A stretch of 48,455 nucleotides of DNA, taken from CAZHLD01 sp964533185 (GTDB lineage: Bacteria; Acidobacteriota; Terriglobia; Acidiferrales; UBA7541). This document shows positions 39,916-47,562 of the stretch, piece after piece. Location of the stretch: contig CAZHLD010000016.1 in the NCBI GenBank assembly GCA_964533185.1, positions 1 through 48,455 of the forward strand. The letters are read 5' to 3'. Below the pieces are notes generated by a model. That model ran no database searches and was not told the origin of the DNA. It saw only the letters and a list, made by a program, of their open reading frames with translations. Made by a program: the position numbers and the translations under genes. How positions within the stretch are numbered: the stretch's first letter is position 1; each line of letters opens with the position of its first letter.

Positions 39916-41811
39916 ATGGCCTACGTGCCCACGGTCGAGCAGGAGGCGATTCTTGCACACGACTGGCATCAGCACGCGCGCGTTCTCGCGGGTCCGGGCA
40001 CGGGGAAGAGCGCCACGCTCGTCGCGCTCGCCGAGCACCTGCTCGGCGACAACCCGGCGCCGGGCATTAAGCTGCTGACCTTCACGCGGGCTGCCACGGC
40101 TGAGCTAGCGAAGAAGGTATCGGACCACCCAGCGGCGGTCGCAGAGCGCCCGAGTACGATTCACTCTTTCTCGATTTCGGTGCTCCTCCGCAATCCCGGC
40201 ACTGGCGATTTCCCGGAGCCGCTGCGAATCGCCGACAAGTGGGAGGACAAGTTGATTATCCGCGCCACGCTCGCCCGGCGTGCGCGTGTCCGCGTGACCA
40301 GACTGGATAAGTTGATCCGAGAGATGGCCGCCGACTGGGAGTTCTTGGAGCCCAGAGAAAACCCGCGCGTTGTTCCAGCCGACCGGGCGCGTTTTCTCGG
40401 CGTGTGGGGCGAGCACCGCCAGGTCTACGGCTACACGCTGCTGGCCGAGCTGCCGTATGCCCTGCGGCACGCCCTGCACAATCACCCCGATCTCGTCGGC
40501 GTCAACTACGACCTGCTCATTGTCGATGAATACCAGGACCTCAACGCGTGCGACTTGGAAGTCTTGCACCTGATTTCCGAGCGGGGCTGCTCGATCATCG
40601 CGGCGGGCGACGATGACCAGTCGATCTATTCACTCCGGTACGCGGCGCCGGAAGGCATCCGTCGCTTTCCCGATGATTATCCGGGCTGCGCAAATTACCC
40701 GCTCTCCGTCACCCAGCGGTGCGGGCGCCGCATCATCGAGTGGGCCTCGTACGTCATCGAAGGCGACCCCGACCGCCCGCCGGGGCGGCCGCGCCTGACG
40801 AGTGCCGAAGGCTCACCGCCCGGAGAGGTGGCCCTCCTGGCATTCCCTGACGAGACCGCCGAGGCCCACGGCGTGGCCAATCTGATTCAATATTTGGTTC
40901 AGCGCGAAATACAGCCCCAAGACATTCTGGTGCTTCTGCGCGGCGACCACAACAAAGCGTTTACCAGGCCCATTAAAGCGCGTCTGGATGAACTCGGGAC
41001 TCGCTACTCTGATCCCGAGTCTGTCGAGCAAATGCTGGCAGATCCGGCAAACCGACGGATGCTCGCGACCTTCCGCCTGCTCGTGAATCCGCGTGATTCG
41101 CTCGGGTGGGCCAGCCTGCTCTTCCTCGCGCCGGGTATCGGCGGAACCTTCTCCGAATACATCTACGAGCGCGCCCGCGCGGGGCGCATCCAGTTTGGGC
41201 AATCCTTGTTTGACGCCTACGAGGCCGATTTCCCCGATGGCCCGCGCGCTTCGGCGAGGGCGACTGCCCTAATTCGGTCGGTGACCGCGTGGCTCCAAGC
41301 GCATCCTCTCCCGGAAGACACGCCTGAGTGCGGGTGGGGGCACTGGATCGTCGAAACAGCGGGCGGCGATACGGCCCCCGCGCCGAGCACGGATTGCGCG
41401 GCCCTTCTCGATGCATTGGATAATCTCGTGGAGCCTGACCAGGGATTCGGTCGGTATCTCTCACAGATCACGCCATTGGGGAAAGACCGTGCGCTTGCGG
41501 AGAGCCAAAGCGTACGCCTCATGACGATGGTCGGTTCCAAAGGACTGACCGTGCGGGCCACAATCATCGCGGGGCTCGAAGACGGGATCGTGCCCATGCC
41601 GAACGGAGACCTCGGCGAGGAGCGACGGCTGCTTTATGTCGCCATGACGAGAGCCAAGGAATACCTGTTTTGTACTTGGGCACGCCGACGGCGCGGACCC
41701 ACCGCGCGCGCCGGCGCACCACGGGTCCAGGAGCGCCGGAATTACACCAGCTTTCTCCGTGGTGGCCCCGTTGCGTCACAGGACGGCCCGACCTACCTGC
41801 GGGGGCATTGA
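39916..41811 (+). CDS. UvrD/Rep-type superfamily 1 helicase
   Basis: A 631-residue SF1A helicase. Motifs: Q-motif VPTVEQEAILAHD, Walker A VLAGPGTGKSATLVALA, Ia LLTFTRAATAELAKKV, II LLIVDEYQDLNACDLEVL, III AAGDDDQSIYSLRYA, IV SVTQRCGRR, V MTMVGSKGLTVRATIIAGLE, VI RRLLYVAMTRAKEYLF. It is shorter than UvrD (about 720) and has a reduced 2B region. ATG 39916 is taken because family similarity begins there; ATG 39856 would add 20 basic residues. UvrD-type helicases unwind DNA in repair or act as the helicase half of defence systems. No other half is present: upstream is a truncated transposase. Confidence 0.9.
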   Translation: MAYVPTVEQEAILAHDWHQHARVLAGPGTGKSATLVALAEHLLGDNPAPGIKLLTFTRAATAELAKKVSDHPAAVAERPSTIHSFSISVLLRNPGTGDFPEPLRIADKWEDKLIIRATLARRARVRVTRLDKLIREMAADWEFLEPRENPRVVPADRARFLGVWGEHRQVYGYTLLAELPYALRHALHNHPDLVGVNYDLLIVDEYQDLNACDLEVLHLISERGCSIIAAGDDDQSIYSLRYAAPEGIRRFPDDYPGCANYPLSVTQRCGRRIIEWASYVIEGDPDRPPGRPRLTSAEGSPPGEVALLAFPDETAEAHGVANLIQYLVQREIQPQDILVLLRGDHNKAFTRPIKARLDELGTRYSDPESVEQMLADPANRRMLATFRLLVNPRDSLGWASLLFLAPGIGGTFSEYIYERARAGRIQFGQSLFDAYEADFPDGPRASARATALIRSVTAWLQAHPLPEDTPECGWGHWIVETAGGDTAPAPSTDCAALLDALDNLVEPDQGFGRYLSQITPLGKDRALAESQSVRLMTMVGSKGLTVRATIIAGLEDGIVPMPNGDLGEERRLLYVAMTRAKEYLFCTWARRRRGPTARAGAPRVQERRNYTSFLRGGPVASQDGPTYLRGH

Positions 41812-41887
41812 CCGTAGATTTAGAATCCCAACAATCCTAAGATGTAGAGTTCCGCTTCTCTCGGGACAAGCTCATCCAGGCCGGTCC

Positions 41888-42373
41888 ATGCTAGACTCAT
41901 CGACAACAGTGTCCGACGGACGCAAACTCGTTATTGCTTTATTGGTTCTGCTGATCGCAGCAGGCTGCGAGAACAAGGTCAGCGAGCCTCAGTCAGCGAA
42001 ACCTGCTACATCAACAGCCCCGCCATCAGGCAGCACGGCCAGTTCAGCCCAATTAAAGAGTTGCTTGGTAATCATAAGTGACACGACGATGGTGAAGAGT
42101 TTAAGCATCCCGCTGACTGGCGACCGTCGTCCACTGTGGCGCGTTTCAGGACGAGTGCAGAATATCTGCAACAGTGACTTTACGGACGTCACTTTTACCA
42201 TTGTGGTTCGCAACAAAAATGGCTCCGAGGTGCTGGACACCGCCGAGCTAACCTTGAAAGGCACGCTCGCGCGCTACTCAACTAGAGGATTCGTTGAAGA
42301 AATCCAACTGCGGATCGAGCAACAAGGCTGGCAGTGGGACATAACGCCCGACCGGGCCAAAACCTCACCTTAG
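41888..42373 (+). CDS. Putative lipoprotein
   Basis: A 161-residue protein from ATG 41888. The N-terminus is MLDSSTTVSDGRKLVIALLV then LLIAAGCEN, a lipobox with the modified Cys near residue 27. The mature part has a Ser/Thr/Pro linker and one compact beta domain (SLSIPLTGDRRPLWRVSGRV, FTDVTFTIVVRNKNG, LARYSTRGFVEEIQLR), which resembles immunoglobulin-like FxLYD-type domains. No function can be given. Monocistronic between the helicase and tRNA-His. Confidence 0.65.
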   Translation: MLDSSTTVSDGRKLVIALLVLLIAAGCENKVSEPQSAKPATSTAPPSGSTASSAQLKSCLVIISDTTMVKSLSIPLTGDRRPLWRVSGRVQNICNSDFTDVTFTIVVRNKNGSEVLDTAELTLKGTLARYSTRGFVEEIQLRIEQQGWQWDITPDRAKTSP

Positions 42374-42512
42374 CTCCCAGTGCTTTTTCTTCCCCGGAGC
42401 CGTCATTCACAGACGTAATATGGCGTCGACAACCGGCAGTATAGCCCGCGAAAAAGTGATCGTCAGTTGCGGACACGCGACCGGCCTCCGAGGGCAGGGC
42501 GCGCCCCGCGTC

Positions 42513-42659
42513 CTACTCTCCTCCGATTTTCTTTCTCCCCCTCGTGGTGAACGGCGGAATGTAGTCCGGGTCCGGCCAGTTCCGGTTTGCGCGCATGCCG
42601 TAGACCGTGGCACGGTTGAGTCCGGTCAGCCGGATTGTTTCGGCGCCGGTGATCGCCAT
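42513..42659 (-). CDS. Tiny HTH-like ORF at the right repeat
   Basis: A 48-codon frame (ATG 42659 to TAG 42513) encodes MAITGAETIRLTGLNRATVY followed by GMRANRNWPDPDYIPPFTTR and GRKKIGGE. The GAETIRLTGLNRATVYGMR part has the layout of an AlpA/excisionase-type helix-turn-helix. Its first codons lie inside the 204-bp repeat and the rest outside. Could be a remnant of a longer excisionase, or accidental. Confidence 0.35.
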   Translation of the reverse strand: MAITGAETIRLTGLNRATVYGMRANRNWPDPDYIPPFTTRGRKKIGGE

Positions 42660-42840
42660 TCCCGGCCGATCGGGAGATTCCGTTCGTCAATGCCATCCTC
42701 TAGGCGCACCGGCAAGCCGCTTTTTCACGTCCCGTCGTTATGCTATGATTTTGGGCCTGCGGTGAGCGTAGCTCAGTCGGTAGAGCATCGGATTGTGGAT
42801 CCGAGGGTCGTGGGTTCGAATCCCATCGTTCACCCCAGTT
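42637..42840 (+). repeat. Right 204-bp direct repeat carrying tRNA-His
   Basis: Same orientation as 17032-17235, with 9 mismatches, two of them inside the tRNA. It keeps the bases of the MerR-TPR stop (TTT CGG CGC CGG TGA) without the rest of that gene, so the left copy stands in the original context on its 5' side. Confidence 0.9.
42761..42837 (+). tRNA. tRNA-His (anticodon GTG), right copy
   Basis: Identical cloverleaf to the left copy except a D-loop base (C for T) and one acceptor change that turns G5-C68 into a G-U pair. G-1, anticodon GTG and CCA (42835-42837) are retained, so it should be functional. Confidence 0.94.
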
Positions 42841-42953
42841 CTCTTCCCCAGACTCTCCCCTTCAATTGAGGCGCTCACGGGCCGGGGATTGAAAAGCCCA
42901 GAACGCTCCACTATGATGGCGCGGCTTTTCACTCTTTCCACAGCGAAGGATTC

Positions 42954-44312
42954 TTGTCTCCAAGCGTCGAACCAGGCACCTCGGATGCGCGCAGCCGCGG
43001 GCGGCTGCTGAGTATTCTTGGCGTCGGCTTCGGTCTGGCCGTTGCCATCGGGAACACCATCGCTGCCGGCATCGTGCGCGCCCCCGGAGAAATCGCCACG
43101 TGGCTGCCGAGCGCGTGGCTCTTCGTGGCGGTCTGGGTGATCGGCGGGCTCTACGCACTGCTGGGCGCCAACTGCCTGGCCGAGTTGGGGACGATGATTC
43201 CGCGCTCGGGCGGCCAATACGTGTTCGCCCGTCGAGCGCTGGGACCCTATGCCGGATTTATCGTGGGATGGAGCGACTGGCTTTCCACCTGCGGCTCGGC
43301 ATCAACAGTAGCGTTCGTGATCGGAGAATACCTTGAGGTGCTCTTCCCCGCCCTGGAGGGACACCGAGTTGCGCTGGCCTCGTTGGTTGCGATTGGCTTC
43401 GCCGTCCTCCAGTGGCACGGGCTGAAATGGGGAAGTCGCACGCAGGAGATTACCAGCCTGATCAAGGCGGTCGCGTTCGTAGCTCTGGTGCTGGCCTGCT
43501 TCGTCTTTGGTGGACAGGCGCGGGAGCAAGAGACCACAGTTGTCGCGACGCCTGAGTTTTCTCTGCTGCTTGGGCTACTGCTGGCGCTGCAAGCAGTGGT
43601 CTATACCTACGATGGATGGGCGGCTCCAATCTACTTCTCCGAGGAAGTCAGGAACCCCGGGCGCAACATTCCGCGGGCGCTTTTCGGCGGCGTGCTTTCG
43701 GTGATGGGAATTTACGTGCTACTGAACGCGGCTCTGGTTTATGTTCTGCCGATCGGGCGAATCGCGGGGAACAACTTCGCGCTGGGAGCGGCGGCGGAGC
43801 TGCTGTTTGGCGCGCGGGGCGACACGATCATTCGCGCGGTAATGGTGGCCTCGATGATGAGCGGGATCAATGCGTACCACTTGATGGCCACGCGCGTGCT
43901 CTATGCGATGAGCCGCGACGGGCTGTTCACCAGCTACGCGGCGCGGGTGAATCCGGGCGGAACACCGACAGTGGCCCTATTTGCGAGCGCCGCAGTTGCG
44001 GTGCTCTTAATCGTGCTGCTGAATGCGTTCCAGAAGCTGATCGCAGTGATGGCGTTCTTCTTCGTCGCACAGTACGCGATGTCGTTTCTTTCGGTTTTTA
44101 TCCTGCGGAAACGAGAGCCTGGAACTGCGAGACCCTACTGCGTCTGGGGGCATCCCTGGACGACGGGGGTGGCGCTGATTGGGTCGGTCGTTTTTCTTGT
44201 TTCCGCAGTTGCGGGCGACCCACGGAACAGCGTGTGGGCGGTGGTGCTGCTGGCGGTGAGCTACCCCGTGTACCGGCTGAGCCGGCGATGGACCAGCGCG
44301 GCTACTTCGTGA
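42954..44312 (+). CDS. APC-superfamily amino-acid permease
   Basis: A 452-residue transporter with about 12 membrane helices. The first helix carries the APC sodium/substrate-binding pattern VGFGLAVAIGNTIAAGIVRA; helix 6 has VYTYDGWAAPIYFSEEVRNP. Other helices include WLFVAVWVIGGLYALLGAN, SLVAIGFAVLQWHGLKWG and AVAVLLIVLLNAFQKLIAVM. TTG 42954 is used because AAGGATTC precedes it. It probably takes up an amino acid by proton or sodium coupling. Its 3' end overlaps the convergent pruA gene by 11 bp; proline or glutamate-like substrates are plausible from this neighbour, but that is inference. Confidence 0.9.
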   Translation: MSPSVEPGTSDARSRGRLLSILGVGFGLAVAIGNTIAAGIVRAPGEIATWLPSAWLFVAVWVIGGLYALLGANCLAELGTMIPRSGGQYVFARRALGPYAGFIVGWSDWLSTCGSASTVAFVIGEYLEVLFPALEGHRVALASLVAIGFAVLQWHGLKWGSRTQEITSLIKAVAFVALVLACFVFGGQAREQETTVVATPEFSLLLGLLLALQAVVYTYDGWAAPIYFSEEVRNPGRNIPRALFGGVLSVMGIYVLLNAALVYVLPIGRIAGNNFALGAAAELLFGARGDTIIRAVMVASMMSGINAYHLMATRVLYAMSRDGLFTSYAARVNPGGTPTVALFASAAVAVLLIVLLNAFQKLIAVMAFFFVAQYAMSFLSVFILRKREPGTARPYCVWGHPWTTGVALIGSVVFLVSAVAGDPRNSVWAVVLLAVSYPVYRLSRRWTSAATS

Positions 44313-45888
44313 TCTGCTCGGCGACTGATTTGGCCTGGGTGAAGAGCAGCAGGTAGTCCCGCCCGCCAGCCTTGGAGTCCGTCCCGGACATATTGAAGCC
44401 GCCGAAGGGGTGAGCGCCGACTTTGGCGCCAGTGCACTTGCGGTTGAGGTAGAGATTGCCGACGTGGAAGTCCTGCGCGGCGCGCTCGAGCTTCTTCGGG
44501 TTCTTCGTATAGACCGCGCCGGTAAGGCCGAACTCCGTATCGTTGGCGATTTCGAGTGCGTGGTCGTAGTCCTTTGCCTTGATGACGGCCAGGACGGGAC
44601 CAAAGATTTCCTCCTGTTCGAGGCGCGCCTTGGGCTTGATGTCGGCAATGACCGTGGGCTCGAGATAGAAGCCCTCGGCGCCGGGCACTTTGACCGTGCC
44701 GCCACCGGTGAGCAGTCGTCCTTCCTTCTTGCCGACTTCAATGTAGTCCAGAATTGACTGCATGGATGATTTGTTGATGACCGGGCCCATGTAGTTGGAG
44801 GGATCCTCGGCCGGGCCGACTGTGATTCTCTTGACGCGCTCCTTCAGTTTCTCGAGAAACACGTCGTAGATTTTCTCCGCCACGATGGCTCGCGAACAGG
44901 CTGAGCATTTCTGCCCCTGATAACCGAAAGCCGCCTGGGTAACACCCTCGATGGCCACATCCACGTCTGCTTCTTCATCCACGACAATGGCGTCCTTGCC
45001 GCCCATTTCAAGAATGGTGCGCTTGATCCAGATCTGGCCGGGCTGGGGTTTGGCGGCCAGTTCGCCAATGCGCAGGCCCACTTCCTTTGAGCCGGTGAAG
45101 GCGATGAAGCGCGTCTTGGGGTGGGCAACGAGGACGTCGCCCACGCTGCCGCCTGAGCAGGGACAAAACTGAAGCGCCTGGCGAGGGAGGCCTGCTTCGT
45201 AGAGCATTTCGACAAACTTGTAGGCGATGGTGGGCGAGTCGCTCGAAGGCTTGAGGACGACGGTGTTGCCGGTGACGAGTGCGGCCGTCGTCATGCCGCC
45301 CATGATGGCGGCAGCGAAGTTCCACGGTGGGATAACCACGCCCACGCCGAGCGGGATGTAGACAAGGTAGTTCTTCTCGCCGGGATTGGGAGTAACGGGC
45401 TGCGGGCCGGCCAGACGAAGCATCTCGCGACCGTAGAACTCGCAGAAGTCGATGAGCTCGGCGGTATCGGCGTCGGCTTCGGGCCAGGTCTTGCCCGTTT
45501 CATAGCAGAGCCAGGCGGACATTTCAAACTTACGGCGGCGGAGAATCTCGGCGGTGCGGAACAGGATTTCGACGCGCGCTTCGGCGGGGACGCGCTTCCA
45601 GACGTCGAAGTAACCGTGGGCGTCTTCAATGGCGCGCTTGGCGAGGTCGGCCGTTGCCTTGCTGAAAATTCCGACAACCTGGTCGGCATGGGAGGGATTG
45701 ATCGAGCGCAGCTTGTCTGGGGTCTGGTGCTCCTGGCCGGCAATGATCAGCGAGTACTCGCGGCCCAGCTCGCCGGCAATCTTCTTCAGGGCGGCTTCCA
45801 TGGCCTGGCGGTTCTCGGGCATGGTGAAGTCGATGAGCGGCTCGTTGACGAATTCGCCGCGCTTGATGGTGGTCTCAGCCATTGCCAT
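44302..45888 (-). CDS. pruA: L-glutamate gamma-semialdehyde dehydrogenase (P5C dehydrogenase)
   Basis: A 528-residue aldehyde dehydrogenase of the RocA/PruA type, oxidising L-glutamate 5-semialdehyde (from P5C) to glutamate with NAD+. The N-terminal TMPENRQAMEAALKKIAGEL is typical of this subgroup. Catalytic site: Glu in ILEMGGKDAIVVD, Cys in YQGQKCSACSRAIV, Asn in PPWNFAAAIM; the Rossmann loop is AFTGSKEVGLRIGEL. C-terminal HPFGGFNMSGTDSKAGGRDY completes it. ATG 45888 has GAGGAGG in front. No proline dehydrogenase domain is fused, so the partner putA-like gene lies outside the window. Confidence 0.94.
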   Translation of the reverse strand: MAMAETTIKRGEFVNEPLIDFTMPENRQAMEAALKKIAGELGREYSLIIAGQEHQTPDKLRSINPSHADQVVGIFSKATADLAKRAIEDAHGYFDVWKRVPAEARVEILFRTAEILRRRKFEMSAWLCYETGKTWPEADADTAELIDFCEFYGREMLRLAGPQPVTPNPGEKNYLVYIPLGVGVVIPPWNFAAAIMGGMTTAALVTGNTVVLKPSSDSPTIAYKFVEMLYEAGLPRQALQFCPCSGGSVGDVLVAHPKTRFIAFTGSKEVGLRIGELAAKPQPGQIWIKRTILEMGGKDAIVVDEEADVDVAIEGVTQAAFGYQGQKCSACSRAIVAEKIYDVFLEKLKERVKRITVGPAEDPSNYMGPVINKSSMQSILDYIEVGKKEGRLLTGGGTVKVPGAEGFYLEPTVIADIKPKARLEQEEIFGPVLAVIKAKDYDHALEIANDTEFGLTGAVYTKNPKKLERAAQDFHVGNLYLNRKCTGAKVGAHPFGGFNMSGTDSKAGGRDYLLLFTQAKSVAEQITK

Positions 45889-45969
45889 GCGGGTGGCCTC
45901 CTCTGGGCGCTGAGGAATTGTATCGTGCGTCGAGGGAGAGAGTCGAGTGCAGGCAGGAACGCGAGGCGA

Positions 45970-47559
45970 TCAGCGCAGAGTTTTCAGGATTTCGCGGGCG
46001 GCGTTGTGGCCGGAAAGGCCGGTGAGGCCTGTGCCCGGGTGGGTGCCCGAGCCGCAGAGGTAGAGGCCGGAGACCGGCGTGCGGTAGCGCGCCCAGCCGA
46101 GTAAGGGGCGCATGGTGAAGAGCTGGTCGAGAGCCAGCTCGCCATGAAAGATGTGGCCGCCGGTGAGGCCGAACGTCTGTTCGAGGTCGAGCGGAGTGAT
46201 GACCTGGCGAGCGAGGATTTTCTGAGGCAGGTCGGGGGCGTAGGCGGAGAGGGTCTGGATGACCACGTCGGCCAGGGCGTCGCGGCGGGAGTGCCAATCG
46301 CCGTTGCGCAGCTTGTACGGAGCGTACTGAACGTAGATGGACATGACGTGCTTGCCCGGCGGGGCCAACGAGGGGTCGGACAGCGAGGGGATGGAGACCT
46401 CCAAGTGAGGGTGCGCGGAGAACTGGCCGTACTTTGAGGCGTCAAAGGCGCGTTCGAGGTAATCAATCTCCGGCCCGATGTGGATGCGGCCTGCCAGGGC
46501 AGCGGCGCTGGCTCCCTTCCCTGCCAGAGCTGTGAAGGTGGGAAGCGCGTCGAGAGCAAGATTCACCTTGGCGACATTTCCCGTCGAGCGGTAATTGCGC
46601 AACTTGACGACGAGGCTCGGGTCGAGATGGAGCGGGCCGACCAGTCCGAGCAGCGTGCGCTTCGGGTCGGCGCTGGAGATGACTGCGGCGGCGGGCAATT
46701 CTTCTCCGCTTGCCAGAACAACGCCCGCCACTGCGCCATCTTTGACGAGGACTTGCGAGACTTCGGCGTTGGTGCGAATCTCGGCGCCCGCGGCGCGAGC
46801 GGCGGCGGCCATCGCTTGGGTGAGAGCTCCCATGCCGCCTCGCGCGAAGGAAGACGAGCCGGCGGGATTGGGGTCGGAGGCCGCGCGCAGAAGCAGAGCC
46901 ATCGTGGAGCCTGCCGACCAGGGGCCCATCGCCGTGCCAAAAATGCCGCGGGCGGCGATGACGGCGCGCAATAGGTCCGTCTCAAACCATTCGGCGGCGA
47001 AGTCGGCGACGGCCATGGGGCCCCAACGCAGGAGGCGGTACATGTCTTTGCGGCCCAGGCTGCGGAAGCGGCGGCCGGCCTGGAGGAGATGGAAGAGGTC
47101 GGCGGGTGAGGGATGGTCAATGTCAGGCGGCGTCATCGCCAAGACCGGACGCAGCACGCCGGCGATGCGCGCGAGGACGGCGTGGAACTCAGGATACGGC
47201 GCGGCGTCCTTCGTCGAGAAGGCAGCGATTTCCTGCGCGGAGCGGGCAGGGTCGCTGTAAAGCAGAAGCGCGCGGCCGTCAGGAGAGGGAGCGAAGAGGC
47301 GCGGCTCGGGATGGATCCAGGCGAGGCCGTGGCGCTCGAGCTGCATGTCGCGGGCAATGCCGGGGTCGAGCGGACCGGCCGAATGCGCCAGCACGGAGCA
47401 ACGGAAGCCGGGGTGAAATTCTTCGGTGACCGCGCAGCCGCCGACAACGGGGCGGCGCTCGAGGACCAACGGCTTGAGGCCGGCACGAGCGAGGTCGAAG
47501 GCGGTGACCAGCCCGTTGTGGCCCGCACCGAGGATGAGGACGTCGCGCCGAGCGGCCAC
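45970..47559 (-). CDS. Phytoene-desaturase-like FAD/NAD(P)-dependent oxidoreductase
   Basis: A 529-residue flavoprotein of the phytoene dehydrogenase/CrtI-PYROXD2 type. Dinucleotide motif VLILGAGHNGLVTAFDLARA, VVGGCAVTEEF, FARGGMGALTQAMAAAARAA for the substrate-side, and the C-terminal FAD site GLYLCGSGTHPGTGLTGLSG. Substrates may be carotenoids, retinoids or lipids; none of the usual carotenoid genes is close. The start is GTG 47559, 4 bp after the stop of the upstream paralogue, so the two are co-translated. Complete length for the family. Confidence 0.9.
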   Translation of the reverse strand: MAARRDVLILGAGHNGLVTAFDLARAGLKPLVLERRPVVGGCAVTEEFHPGFRCSVLAHSAGPLDPGIARDMQLERHGLAWIHPEPRLFAPSPDGRALLLYSDPARSAQEIAAFSTKDAAPYPEFHAVLARIAGVLRPVLAMTPPDIDHPSPADLFHLLQAGRRFRSLGRKDMYRLLRWGPMAVADFAAEWFETDLLRAVIAARGIFGTAMGPWSAGSTMALLLRAASDPNPAGSSSFARGGMGALTQAMAAAARAAGAEIRTNAEVSQVLVKDGAVAGVVLASGEELPAAAVISSADPKRTLLGLVGPLHLDPSLVVKLRNYRSTGNVAKVNLALDALPTFTALAGKGASAAALAGRIHIGPEIDYLERAFDASKYGQFSAHPHLEVSIPSLSDPSLAPPGKHVMSIYVQYAPYKLRNGDWHSRRDALADVVIQTLSAYAPDLPQKILARQVITPLDLEQTFGLTGGHIFHGELALDQLFTMRPLLGWARYRTPVSGLYLCGSGTHPGTGLTGLSGHNAAREILKTLR

Positions 47560-47562
47560 GGG

